Positions 1 to 7,872 of a stretch of DNA of 17,544 nucleotides are shown here, one piece after another. The position numbers and the translations under genes were made by a program. This stretch comes from an uncultured Planctomycetales bacterium (GTDB taxonomy: Bacteria; Planctomycetota; Planctomycetia; Isosphaerales; Isosphaeraceae): positions 1 through 17,544 of the forward strand of contig CALCIB010000374.1 of assembly GCA_937907525.1 (NCBI GenBank). Reading direction: 5' to 3'. The notes under the pieces are model-generated. The model was not told where the DNA came from. It saw only the letters and a list, made by a program, of their open reading frames with translations, and did no database searches. Within the stretch, counting starts at the first letter, position 1. Every line of letters begins with the position of its first letter.

Positions 1-41
1 AGCGTACCCCCGCCGTGGCCGCGAGGCGATGGGGCGTCGGC

Positions 42-71
42 TTGCCGGGCGCGAAACGGGGGTCGTACAAT
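42..71 (+). promoter_or_regulatory. candidate sigma70-type promoter, possibly leaderless
   Basis: TTGCCG (42-47) and TACAAT (66-71) are separated by 18 bp. The -10 lies only 6 bp before the ATG at 78, so transcription would begin about at the start codon, giving a leaderless mRNA. There is no convincing Shine-Dalgarno sequence before this ATG, which agrees with that reading. A chance match in GC-rich DNA cannot be excluded. Confidence 0.35.
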
Positions 72-77
72 CAGGGC

Positions 78-1892
78 ATGAGCGCCCAACCGTCGAATCG
101 GCCCCGCACGTCGCTGTCGCGGGTTTTCGTCGCCGTCCTGGCCTTCGGGACCGGCTCGCTTCCCTTCGCGCGCGCGGAGGCGCCGGGGCCGGATCGCCTG
201 CGTCGTTCCGACGGCGCGGAGGCCGCAGGCCGGTTGCGGCTGGATCCCGGCGCCGGGTTCCTCTTCGACGCCGAGGGGGGGGGGACGTCGCGACCGGCGT
301 CGGGGGCCGTGGTGGAGTTCTCCCGGACGACCTCGCGCGGGGCGACGGTCCCGCCGATGTTCCAGGTCTCGATGGGTCGATCCGGGCGGATCTCAGGCGC
401 GCTTCAGGCGGTCGCCGAGGGGACGGTGAAGTTGGCGGTCCCCTGGCGGGTCGGGCCGATCGTGGCGCGACGGCCGGGCGCGCGGTCGGTGGAGCAACGG
501 CGCGGGGAGGCCCAGGTCCTGGCCGACGACTTCGACGTCCTGGGTCCGGCCTGGAGCGCCCTCGGCCAGCCTCGCGCGGTCGTCGAGGCGGGGGAGTCGG
601 CCGCGTTCCTGCCCGGCGGCGGGTCGTCGATCGAGCGTCGGTTCGACGAGCCGATCACGGCCGGCCGAGTCGACCTGACGTTCCATGACGACGGCAAGGT
701 CCATGCCGGACGGTCGTGGTCGCTGGTCCTGGCGTTTCGCGCGCCGGGCGGGCCGGCGGTCGTTCGCGTGCTTCTGGGGTGGGCCGAGGAGAGCATGGCC
801 GTGGAATCTCCCGACGGCCCGGCCCTGGTGGTCCAGCGGCTGGCCCGCTCCGAGGGCTGGCGACGGCTCGCCGTCCGGTTCGACGCCCGCCGGACGGAGA
901 TCGCCGTCGATGGGGAGGACCTCGCCCACGGCCGCGGCGTCGAGGGCCCGCTGGAGTCGATTCGGATCGCGGTCGAGGGCGAGGGCCAGGGCGGGGGGGA
1001 CGAGGGACCCGACGGTCTCATAGGCGCGATCCGGGTCGTTCGGTTCGCGACGCTCCCCTCGGGACTGGAGATCGACCCGACCCAGGACGAGGCCCGGCTG
1101 GTGGTGGGCGATCAACTGTTCGGGACGATCCTCCGCGGCGACCGCGACCGGGTCGCGATGATCGTCGACGACCGGCCGACGGTGGTCGAGTGGAGGGATC
1201 TCGCCGGGATCCACTTCCGTCGCGACCCCGCCGCCGGCGATCCGATCGCCGGGGCGCTGGCGCGGGTGGAATGGGACGCCGGCGCCGAGCCGGGCCGTGA
1301 GCCCGACTTCGCCGAGGGGGCCGTCGTCGAGTTGTCCGAGACGTCCCTGACCCTGGAGACCTCCTACGCCGGGACCCTGGCCATCCCTCGCGAGCGGCTG
1401 GTCCGGCTGGAAGTCCTTGAGCCCGGCCTTCGCCTGGTGATCGACCCTTGTTCCCATCACCTTGGCGACGAGATCTCCGTCTCCTCCCCGGCGCTCGATC
1501 CGCCGATGCACGAGGGGGGCGTGCTCGAACGGTCGTTCGTCGTGCCCGAGGACGCCCCGGCCGTTGGTCCCGCGGCGATCGTCCTGGACGTCGTCGGCGT
1601 CGTGGGCGAGGCGACCGGGCTGATGTTCTCCGACATGGTCCGTCGCGGCGAGTTGCGGACCCACGTCCTCGTCGATGGCGAGCGGATCGACTACGTCAAC
1701 CGTTACATCGACGACGCCAACGAGACCCCACGACGGATCCGAATCCCGGTCCCCGACGGGCTGACGCCCGGCCGCCACGTCCTTCGTCTGGAACAGACCG
1801 GGGACGCCCGCGACCCCACCGCGTTCGACGACCTGGGCGTGCTCGCCGCGGCCGTAGAATTCACCCCCGCCGCGCCCGCGCCTCGACCCTGA
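78..1892 (+). CDS. secreted protein with concanavalin A/LamG-like fold, function unknown
   Basis: The 604-aa product begins with a typical Sec signal peptide: Arg residues, a hydrophobic stretch at residues 16-30, then ARA at 31-33 before EAPGPD. It should be exported to the periplasm or beyond. Residues about 149-325 (beginning DDFDVLGPAW) read like a concanavalin A/LamG-type beta-sandwich, with alternating strands and the phrase WRRLAVRFDARRTEIAVDG. Residues about 343-460 form another beta-rich stretch. The C-terminal 120 residues (ERSFVVPEDAP to AAVEF) resemble a galactose-binding-like sandwich in which a ligand loop follows VLVDGERI. The open frame extends upstream to 15, but the signal peptide fixes the start at 78. 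The diadenylate cyclase gene follows after 36 bp and is probably co-transcribed. I do not recognise a specific family; planctomycete genomes are rich in such secreted sandwich proteins. Confidence 0.8.
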   Translation: MSAQPSNRPRTSLSRVFVAVLAFGTGSLPFARAEAPGPDRLRRSDGAEAAGRLRLDPGAGFLFDAEGGGTSRPASGAVVEFSRTTSRGATVPPMFQVSMGRSGRISGALQAVAEGTVKLAVPWRVGPIVARRPGARSVEQRRGEAQVLADDFDVLGPAWSALGQPRAVVEAGESAAFLPGGGSSIERRFDEPITAGRVDLTFHDDGKVHAGRSWSLVLAFRAPGGPAVVRVLLGWAEESMAVESPDGPALVVQRLARSEGWRRLAVRFDARRTEIAVDGEDLAHGRGVEGPLESIRIAVEGEGQGGGDEGPDGLIGAIRVVRFATLPSGLEIDPTQDEARLVVGDQLFGTILRGDRDRVAMIVDDRPTVVEWRDLAGIHFRRDPAAGDPIAGALARVEWDAGAEPGREPDFAEGAVVELSETSLTLETSYAGTLAIPRERLVRLEVLEPGLRLVIDPCSHHLGDEISVSSPALDPPMHEGGVLERSFVVPEDAPAVGPAAIVLDVVGVVGEATGLMFSDMVRRGELRTHVLVDGERIDYVNRYIDDANETPRRIRIPVPDGLTPGRHVLRLEQTGDARDPTAFDDLGVLAAAVEFTPAAPAPRP

Positions 1893-1928
1893 ACCCGAAA
1901 CCTCCCTCGCCGAGACGACGTCCGCCTC

Positions 1929-2828
1929 ATGAAGATGCTCACCCGCAGCATGGTTCGACACGCCCACGCCATCGCCCGAGAGGTCGGCGCGAGGGTCGTG
2001 CTGCTCCACGCCGACGTGGTCGAGGAGGACGCCGATCTCAGATCGTTGATCGACGACGTGAACTTCCGGATCATCCTCGTCTCCCGCCGCTGCGACTTCG
2101 CTCCGCCGGACGATCTCGGGGAGTTCTGCCGCGTCGTCCAGCTTCCCGACATCGCCATGACCCGCGGCGGCCAGGTGAAGGTGGCGACCCTGGTGGCCGC
2201 CGCCGAGGGGCTGGTCCAGGCCGGCGACCGGCTGCTCTGCCTGACCGGGGTCGACCGCTCTGGCTCGATGGACACGATCATGGTCCTGGACGTCGGGACC
2301 GAGATCGAGATGTTCGCCGCCGGCGCCGCCGACCCGCTCCCCCCCGACGTCAGTCCCGCCGTCTTCGAGCGGATCCTCAACGTCGCCGGCGAACTGGGCG
2401 TCGAGGGCCGCGAGGGTCGTCCCGTGGGCGCTCTGTTCGTCGTCGGCGACTGCGAGCGCGTGCTGGCTCAAAGTCATCAACTGGTGTTCAACCCGTTTCA
2501 CGGCTATCCCGAGGAGGAGCGGAACATCCTCGACCCGAGGCTGGAGGAGACGATCAAGGAGTTCTCCGCCATCGACGGCGCCTTCGTGGTCCGAGGCGAC
2601 GGCGTGGTCCTCTGCGCCGCGCGGTATCTGGCTCCCGGCGCCAAGCTGGAGGAGTCGCTTCCCCAGGGCCTGGGGACCCGTCACGAGGCGGGAGCGACGA
2701 TCACCGTCACCACCGACGCGCTTTCGATCTGCGTCTCCCAGTCCACCGGCACCGTCTCCATCTTCCGCCGCGGCCGGATGATCCTCGACGTTCAGAAGCC
2801 CCGCGGCCGCAATCCGGACGGGCTGTGA
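1929..2828 (+). CDS. diadenylate cyclase, DacZ-like (c-di-AMP synthase)
   Basis: This 299-aa soluble protein should condense two ATP into cyclic di-AMP. The C-terminal half is a DAC (DisA_N/DUF147) domain beginning near residue 135, with GREGRPVGALFVVGD about residues 160-175. The catalytic DGA motif is at 216-218 and GTRHEAG at 249-255, followed by CVSQSTGTVSIF. DAC enzymes use the DGA aspartate and an RHR motif; here the latter reads RHE (R251, H252, E253), an unusual third residue. The N-terminal half (residues 1-130) is an alpha/beta domain resembling the pyruvate kinase C-terminal-like domain of archaeal DacZ. There are no transmembrane helices, unlike DacA/CdaA, and no DNA-binding HhH domain, unlike DisA. 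No Shine-Dalgarno is evident; the start is the first in-frame ATG and precedes the predicted first helix. It lies 36 bp after the secreted-protein gene. The DAC assignment is firm; DacZ subtype is inferred from architecture. Confidence 0.88.
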   Translation: MKMLTRSMVRHAHAIAREVGARVVLLHADVVEEDADLRSLIDDVNFRIILVSRRCDFAPPDDLGEFCRVVQLPDIAMTRGGQVKVATLVAAAEGLVQAGDRLLCLTGVDRSGSMDTIMVLDVGTEIEMFAAGAADPLPPDVSPAVFERILNVAGELGVEGREGRPVGALFVVGDCERVLAQSHQLVFNPFHGYPEEERNILDPRLEETIKEFSAIDGAFVVRGDGVVLCAARYLAPGAKLEESLPQGLGTRHEAGATITVTTDALSICVSQSTGTVSIFRRGRMILDVQKPRGRNPDGL

Positions 2829-2852
2829 CCGCGAGCGAACAGGCGCCCGTTC

Positions 2853-4103
2853 TCAACCGAGCAATTCGTCGATCGGCCGGCCCTCGCTGAGCCGGATCGG
2901 CCGACCGGTGACCGGGGCGACGTTCTCGCGCCTGGGGTCCAGGCCCAGGGCGGTAAGGATCGTGGCGTGGACGTTCTGGACCGGGACCGGGGCGATCGGG
3001 TCTTTCTGCCCCGCCGGGTCGGCCGCGCCCAGTGCGAAGCCGGTGTTGAGGCCGCCGCCGGCGAGGGCCATGCTGAAGCCGTCCGGCCAGTGGTCGCGGC
3101 CTCCCAGGGGGTTGATCCGCGGGGTCCGGCCGAACTCGCCGCAGCAGAGGACCACCGTCCGGCTCAGGAGGTCGCGACGGCGAAGGTCGCGGATCAGGGC
3201 GGAGAAGGCCGGATCGAGCACGCCGACGAGCCGGCCTTGGATCTCGCGGTTGGCGACGTGGGAGTCCCAGCCGCCGAGCGTCACCTCCACGCACCGCGCG
3301 CCGACCTCGATCAGCCGCCGCGCCGCCAGGCAGCCGCGGCCGAACGGGGAGTCGCCGTACTCGGCCAGGGTCCCGGCCGACTCCTCGGAGACGTCGAACG
3401 CCTTGAGCTGTTCCGACGTCATCATCGCCCGCGCCGCGGCGGTCGCCTCGCGGTGCAGGGTCGCCTTGACCCGCGCGGCGCGGCCGCGGGCGAACGCGGC
3501 GTCGACGACGTCCAGGTCCAGCACGCGGCGGGCGTCGCGCTCGGGGGGGACGAACGCGGCGACGTCCGGGAGCTTGCCCCTGGGGTCGTCGACCTGGAAG
3601 GCGTCGTACTCGCCGCCGAGATAGCCGCCGCGGCTGGGCCACTGGCCGGCGAGGATCGAGACGTGGCGGGGCACGTCCACCTCGCCGACGGGCAACTCGT
3701 GGCAGCAGACCGCGCCGATCGACGGGTGGACGATCGTCGGATCGGGGCGGAACCCGGTCTTGAGCATGTACGTCCCGCGCTCGTGGTCGCCTTCCTTGCT
3801 GGTCGCCGATCGGATCAGGGCGACCGAGCCCATCTCGGCCGCGAGGCGTTCGAAGCCCTCGGCGAGCCGGACCCCCCTGGCCGCGGTCTCGATCGCGCGG
3901 ACGCCGCCGGAGTTGGGGGATTCGGGGTGGGGGTCGAACGTGTCGAGCTGGCTGGGACCGCCGGCCAGCCAGAGGAGGATGAGGGAGGATGGTGGGCCGT
4001 CGGTCTTCTCGGCCCGTCGCGCCAGGGCGGTCGCCGCCGGGGTGAGCCAGCCCAGGCCGGCGCCGACGCCCAGCGTCAGGAAGCCGCGGCGATCGATCGA
4101 CAT
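2853..4103 (-). CDS. DUF1501 family secreted protein (sulfatase-like fold)
   Basis: The 416-aa product has a twin-arginine signal (DRRGFLTLG, residues 4-12, then a hydrophobic run to about 28), so it is predicted to be exported folded by Tat. Family hallmarks are GGPSQLDTFDPHP (48-60), CGEFGRTP (321-328), then GGRDHWPDGFSMALAGGG and HATILTALGLD. DUF1501 belongs to the alkaline-phosphatase/sulfatase-like superfamily, but its biochemical role is not established. Length is typical. AAGGA (complement of 4111-4115) lies 7 nt before the ATG. The gene begins 15 bp after the stop of the DUF1549/DUF1553 gene, so the two form an operon, the standard pairing in planctomycetes. It converges on the diadenylate cyclase gene with only 24 bp between stops and no obvious terminator. 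Confidence 0.93.
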   Translation of the reverse strand: MSIDRRGFLTLGVGAGLGWLTPAATALARRAEKTDGPPSSLILLWLAGGPSQLDTFDPHPESPNSGGVRAIETAARGVRLAEGFERLAAEMGSVALIRSATSKEGDHERGTYMLKTGFRPDPTIVHPSIGAVCCHELPVGEVDVPRHVSILAGQWPSRGGYLGGEYDAFQVDDPRGKLPDVAAFVPPERDARRVLDLDVVDAAFARGRAARVKATLHREATAAARAMMTSEQLKAFDVSEESAGTLAEYGDSPFGRGCLAARRLIEVGARCVEVTLGGWDSHVANREIQGRLVGVLDPAFSALIRDLRRRDLLSRTVVLCCGEFGRTPRINPLGGRDHWPDGFSMALAGGGLNTGFALGAADPAGQKDPIAPVPVQNVHATILTALGLDPRRENVAPVTGRPIRLSEGRPIDELLG

Positions 4104-4118
4104 GGGCGCGTCCTTAGC

Positions 4119-5711
4119 TTAGTGGTTCCAGGAGGATTCGATCGAGTTCAGCAGCGTCCAGAGCAGGTCGGAGGCCAGCTTGGCGCGGGCGTCGCCGAAG
4201 ACGCCCTTGAACCTGGGCGCGAAGTGGGCGGCCTCCTCGGGCGAGGGTCGACGGGTGAGGACGCACAGGTAGGCCAGTTCCACGAGTTTCGCGTCGTCCG
4301 GGGCGAGCATCGCCAGCCGTCGGGAGGCGTTGCCCAGGTTGTTCTTGGTTCGTTTCTCCACCAGGTCGCCGTTCATCAGGAGGAGGCGTTGGGGGAGGGT
4401 GCCGCCGCGAGGGGTGAACTCGTCCTCGCCGGCGTCGCCGTAGCGGCGGACGAAGTCATTGCCTTCGGTGTAGGTCCCGAGTCGGACCAGCCAGTGCGAC
4501 CGCGGGCCGATCGTCTCCAGCGAGGCCGATTGCCCCAGCGCCCCGGCCACCTGCTCGGGCCGAAGCCGGGTCATGGGGAACGCGGCCCATGATTCGTCGT
4601 CGGCCGCGGACTCTCCGGGCACGTCGAGCGAGTCGCGTCGAAAGGTCTCGGTCGCCGCGATGGCGCGGAGCAGACGGCGGAGGTCGCCGCCGTGCTCGAC
4701 GAAGTCGTCCGCCAGCAGGTCGAGCGTCTTCGGCGGCTCGTCGATCGAGGGTATGTCGTCGACCGGCTCGACGAGCGGCCGGCCGAAGAGGATCGCCCAG
4801 GCCCGGTTGGCGATCGCGCGGCCGAAGTACGGGTTGCGGGGGTCGACGACCCACGCCGCCAGCCGCTTGCGGGGAGGACCGTCGACGGGGAGCAGGTCCG
4901 GCCGCGCCGGCACGGCGGGCGCGACGGTTTCCGGCTCTCGGGTCTTGCGGTCGTCCGGCTGATAGTCGTTCCGGCCGTCGGTGACGCCGCGGAGGTTGGA
5001 GTGGACGCCGCCGAAGAACGCCGCCAGGCCGCGGAAGTCGGCCTGTTTCCAGGGCTGGAACGGGTGGTCGTGGCACTGGGCGCAGTCGATCCGCGCGCCG
5101 AGGAACGCGCGCGAGACCCGCGCGGCGAGACGCTCGGGGTTGGGCCGCTCGGTCTTTTCGTCGCGGGTGACGGTGACGAAGTTGACGGCGGGGTGATCGG
5201 TCCAGACCCCGCGCTCGGCGATCAGCTCGCGGACGATCGCCGGGTAGGGGCGATTCTCCAGGAGGGCGTCGCTGAGCCAGGCGACGAACCGTCGGCGGCG
5301 GAAGACGAGGAACGGGCCGTCCTCGGTTCCCACCAGCGCCCTGGCGAACCGCTCGGCGAGGTAGTCGGCCGCGCGGCGGCTCTGGAGCAGTTCCTCGACC
5401 CAGGCGTCGACGCGACGGCCGGGCTCGATCGCCTCGAACCGGCGGATCTCCTCCAGCGAGGGGACGGCGCCGGTAAGGGCGAGGTTCAGCCGTCGCATCA
5501 CCGCCAACTCGGGGGCCGGAGGCGCCGGTTTGATGCCCTGGGCGCTCCAAAGCGCCCGGAACTCCTGGTCCACCCGCGCCGAGACCCGCGGCCGCGGGGG
5601 GACGGCCGCGCGCGGCTCCCGCTCCGGCGACGCCGAGCGGATCACGCCCCGACCCGTCGCCAGCGCGATCCCGACCGCCACGCAGAGGAACCCCAGGTCT
5701 CGCGGTCGCAT
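4119..5711 (-). CDS. DUF1549/DUF1553 planctomycete secreted protein without N-terminal cytochrome domain
   Basis: The 530-aa protein starts with a hydrophobic segment (LGFLCVAVGIALATG, residues 6-20), a signal peptide or N-terminal anchor. DUF1549 (PSCyt2) covers about residues 45-260 and contains CAQCHDHPF, with C210, C213 and H214 forming a CxxCH motif. DUF1553 (PSD1) covers about 280-525, with NRAWAILFGRPLVEPVDDI and a terminal ALLNSNEF-like end (LLNSIESSW). It lacks the PSCyt1 haem c domain that precedes these domains in the 1,103-aa relative at 12395-15706. The frame opens at 5756, but I chose the ATG at 5711. GGAGG lies 7 nt before it, and the upstream 15 codons would overlap a TATAAA -10-like box. 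These proteins occur with DUF1501 partners; function is unknown, with roles in degrading complex carbon sources suspected. Confidence 0.92.
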   Translation of the reverse strand: MRPRDLGFLCVAVGIALATGRGVIRSASPEREPRAAVPPRPRVSARVDQEFRALWSAQGIKPAPPAPELAVMRRLNLALTGAVPSLEEIRRFEAIEPGRRVDAWVEELLQSRRAADYLAERFARALVGTEDGPFLVFRRRRFVAWLSDALLENRPYPAIVRELIAERGVWTDHPAVNFVTVTRDEKTERPNPERLAARVSRAFLGARIDCAQCHDHPFQPWKQADFRGLAAFFGGVHSNLRGVTDGRNDYQPDDRKTREPETVAPAVPARPDLLPVDGPPRKRLAAWVVDPRNPYFGRAIANRAWAILFGRPLVEPVDDIPSIDEPPKTLDLLADDFVEHGGDLRRLLRAIAATETFRRDSLDVPGESAADDESWAAFPMTRLRPEQVAGALGQSASLETIGPRSHWLVRLGTYTEGNDFVRRYGDAGEDEFTPRGGTLPQRLLLMNGDLVEKRTKNNLGNASRRLAMLAPDDAKLVELAYLCVLTRRPSPEEAAHFAPRFKGVFGDARAKLASDLLWTLLNSIESSWNH

Positions 5712-5758
5712 CGACTCGCCTCCGTTCCGTCCGGCCGTCCCTCGGCGGGGACGCATCC

Positions 5759-5790
5759 TTTATACTTCCCAGGGGCGATCCGCGTTTCAA
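5759..5790 (-). promoter_or_regulatory. candidate promoter of the DUF1549-DUF1501 operon
   Basis: On the minus strand TATAAA (complement of 5759-5764) stands out in this GC-rich region. TTGAAA (complement of 5785-5790) lies upstream, but the spacer of 20 bp is longer than the usual 16-18. Transcription would start near 5752, about 40 nt before the ATG at 5711. The -10 is convincing and the -35 pairing is weak. Confidence 0.4.
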
Positions 5791-5816
5791 CTCGTGGGAT
5801 CGATCCTGAAATCAAG

Positions 5817-5828
5817 CCGGACGTCCGG
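5817..5828. promoter_or_regulatory. 12-bp palindrome CCGGACGTCCGG in divergent intergenic region
   Basis: A perfect palindrome lies between the divergent DUF1549 gene (start 5711) and membrane-protein gene (start 5870). It could be an operator, but palindromes of this length made of CCGG and ACGT are not rare at this base composition. No second copy was seen in the window. Confidence 0.2.
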
Positions 5829-5869
5829 TTCGGGCGAAACCCCGGCCGACGGCCCTGGGTATCGACGGC

Positions 5870-7024
5870 ATGGGGAACATCGTTTCGATTCCAGACGCGC
5901 CCTTGGTCGCGGCGCCCTCGCGCGGGCGGCTTCGCCGGCTGGCGGGGGCGGCTTCGTCGGTCGTGGGCGGGTCGTTCGGGCTGGTCTCGCTGATCGGCGG
6001 GCTGGCGACGCTGACGTCGATCCCGGCGCTTCAATTCCTGGCGCTGGGGTATTTGCTGGAATCCTCGGCGCGGGTGGCGCGGACGGGGAGGTTGCGCGAC
6101 GGCGTCTTCGGCGTCCGTCTGGCGGGAAGGGTCGGCGGGATCGCGATGGGGGCGGTCGTCGCGACGGTCCCCCTGTGGTTCGTCGGGTCGTTCGCGCGTT
6201 CCGCGGCGTTGGTGGATCCGGGCGGGGCGGTGGAGTGGCGGTGGCGGATCGGCCTGGTCCTGGCGTGGGCGCTGACGACGGCCCATCTGATGATCGCGTG
6301 TCTGCGGGGCGGACGGCTCCGTCATTTCCTCTGGCCGTTGGGGGGGCCGGGGTGGCTTCGACGTCGGCTGCGCGAGGGGGGCTTGTACGCGGAGGCGCGC
6401 GACGGGTTCTGGGAGTTCGTCGGGCGGTTCCGACCGGGGTATTACTTTCGATTGGGGCTTACGACGTTCCTGGGGACGATGGCGTGGATCGGGCCGCCGT
6501 CGGCGATGATCGCGGCGACGCCTCGGTTTCCGCTCCTGGCGCCGTTGGGGATGATCGTCCTGGCGTGCGTCGCGCCGATCGTGCCGTTCGCGCAGACGGC
6601 CCGCGCGGTGGAGGGGAGGGCGTCGGCCCTGTTCCGCGTCCGGACGGTTCGCGAGCGGTTCCGCCACGCCCCCTGGGCGTTCGCGTTCGCGCTGTTCGTC
6701 CTGCTGGCGGCGTCGATCCCGCTCTATCTCTTGAAAATCGAGATGGTCCCGCGCGAGGCCGCGTGGCTGCCGGGATTGGTGTACGTCGTGTTCCTCGCGC
6801 CGGCGCGGCTGCTGGTGGGATGGGCCTACGCGCGGTCGCTGCGACGCGAGCGCAGGCGGCACTGGTTCTTCCGGGTGTTGGGGCGACTGGCGATCGTGCC
6901 GGTCGCGGCGGTGTACGTGCTGGTGGTGTTCCTGTCCCAGTACACCTCGTGGGGAGGGGCCTGGAGCCTCTTCGAGCAGCACGCCTTCCTGGTCCCCGCG
7001 CCGTTCATGCGGTTCGAGCGCTGA
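5870..7024 (+). CDS. polytopic inner-membrane protein, function unknown
   Basis: The 384-aa product has about eight hydrophobic segments, roughly at residues 30-62 (one or two passes), 88-108, 127-145, 195-216, 222-242, 268-288, 299-320 and 338-357. Basic loops lie between them (WLRRRLREG 162-170, SLRRERRRHW 323-332), consistent with cytoplasmic positive-inside segments. A conserved-looking loop GYYFRLGLTTFLGTMAW follows residue 190. There is no signal peptide, catalytic motif or transporter signature that I recognise; a DUF4013-like planctomycete membrane family is possible but unproven. The start ATG at 5870 has only a weak purine run upstream. It is transcribed away from the DUF1549 operon and ends 22 bp before the converging nagB gene. 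Coding composition matches its neighbours. Confidence 0.78.
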   Translation: MGNIVSIPDAPLVAAPSRGRLRRLAGAASSVVGGSFGLVSLIGGLATLTSIPALQFLALGYLLESSARVARTGRLRDGVFGVRLAGRVGGIAMGAVVATVPLWFVGSFARSAALVDPGGAVEWRWRIGLVLAWALTTAHLMIACLRGGRLRHFLWPLGGPGWLRRRLREGGLYAEARDGFWEFVGRFRPGYYFRLGLTTFLGTMAWIGPPSAMIAATPRFPLLAPLGMIVLACVAPIVPFAQTARAVEGRASALFRVRTVRERFRHAPWAFAFALFVLLAASIPLYLLKIEMVPREAAWLPGLVYVVFLAPARLLVGWAYARSLRRERRRHWFFRVLGRLAIVPVAAVYVLVVFLSQYTSWGGAWSLFEQHAFLVPAPFMRFER

Positions 7025-7046
7025 GGCGGCGCGAGGCGGCGGGGGT

Positions 7047-7844
7047 TCAGCCGAGTTCGGCGGCGGCGGCTTCGTCGAGGACCCAGACGACCTTGTCGGC
7101 GACGGTTCGCAGGAGGGAGGCGGGGACGGCGGCGGTGATCGGGCCCTTGAGGGCCTGGGCGACGATCGGGGCCTTCTTGGCGCCGGTCGCCAGCATGACG
7201 ATCGCGCGGGCGGCGAGGATTTGGCGGACGCCCATCGTCAGGGCGCGGGGGATGACGGCCTCCGGCGAGCCGAACTCGCGGACGGCGTCGGCCCTGGTGG
7301 TGGGGTGGAGGTCGACCAGGCGGGTGGGGAGGTCGGCGAACTCGGCCGGGGGGAGGTCGGAGGGCTCGTTGAAGCCGACGTGACCGGTGCGGCCGATCCC
7401 CAGGAGTTGCAGGTCCAGCCCGCCGTCGGCCTCGATCCAGCGGTCGAACCAGGCGGCGTGCTCGGCGGCGGCGAACTCGGGAACGGTGCCGTCCAGGACG
7501 TGGGCGCGGTTGGGGGCGAGGTCGACCCTGCCGAAGAGCCGCGAGTGCATGTAGTGGCGGTAGCTCAGGGGGTCGAGAGGCTGGATCGGATAGTATTCGT
7601 CAAGGTTGTAGGTGGTGACGTCGCGGAACGAGAACGCGCCCCGGGCGACCCGGTCGGCGAGGAGGTCGTAGACCTTCTCCGGGGTCGCGCCGGTGGCCAG
7701 GCCGAGGACCGCCTTGCCGCGGGCGGCGACGGCGTCGGCGACGATCCGAATGACGCGGTCGGCGACGTCCCTGCTGGCGGCGTCGGCGTCGGGATGGACG
7801 ATCACGGCGGCGTCGGCGACGCGCAAGGAGCGTTCGACGGGCAT
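7047..7844 (-). CDS. nagB: glucosamine-6-phosphate deaminase
   Basis: This cytoplasmic enzyme should convert glucosamine 6-phosphate to fructose 6-phosphate and ammonia. The 265-aa length matches the family. Seen in order are GLATGATPEKVYD (48-60, sugar-phosphate loop), LDEYY (81-85, whose D82 corresponds to the proton-transferring D72 of E. coli NagB), GIGRTGHVGFNEP (149-161, with H155 and E160 matching H143 and E148), ALTMGVRQIL (201-210) and the GAKKA lysine loop (221-225). T153 occupies the place of E. coli D141. Other bacterial NagB proteins vary there (Asn in Bacillus, from memory), so activity is still likely. The gene lies 28 bp after the PIG-L deacetylase gene on the same strand, suggesting a deacetylation-deamination pair for amino-sugar use. 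No strong Shine-Dalgarno is visible, in keeping with translation following the upstream gene. Confidence 0.92.
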   Translation of the reverse strand: MPVERSLRVADAAVIVHPDADAASRDVADRVIRIVADAVAARGKAVLGLATGATPEKVYDLLADRVARGAFSFRDVTTYNLDEYYPIQPLDPLSYRHYMHSRLFGRVDLAPNRAHVLDGTVPEFAAAEHAAWFDRWIEADGGLDLQLLGIGRTGHVGFNEPSDLPPAEFADLPTRLVDLHPTTRADAVREFGSPEAVIPRALTMGVRQILAARAIVMLATGAKKAPIVAQALKGPITAAVPASLLRTVADKVVWVLDEAAAAELG

Positions 7845-7872
7845 CGCGGGGACTCTTGGGTGAAAAGGCGGA

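Noticed and set aside
393..2684. 763-codon minus-strand open frame across the secreted-protein and diadenylate cyclase genes
   Set aside because: It is antisense to two well-supported genes and encodes no recognisable motif. Its composition (His, Asp, Gly, Arg-rich) is typical of GC-driven shadow frames.
2967..4592. 541-codon plus-strand open frame opposite the DUF1501 and DUF1549 genes
   Set aside because: Antisense to strongly recognisable genes; low-complexity translation, no ribosome-binding site.
4692..5993. 433-codon plus-strand open frame running into the membrane-protein gene
   Set aside because: Antisense to the DUF1549/DUF1553 gene and out of frame with the membrane protein; no family features.
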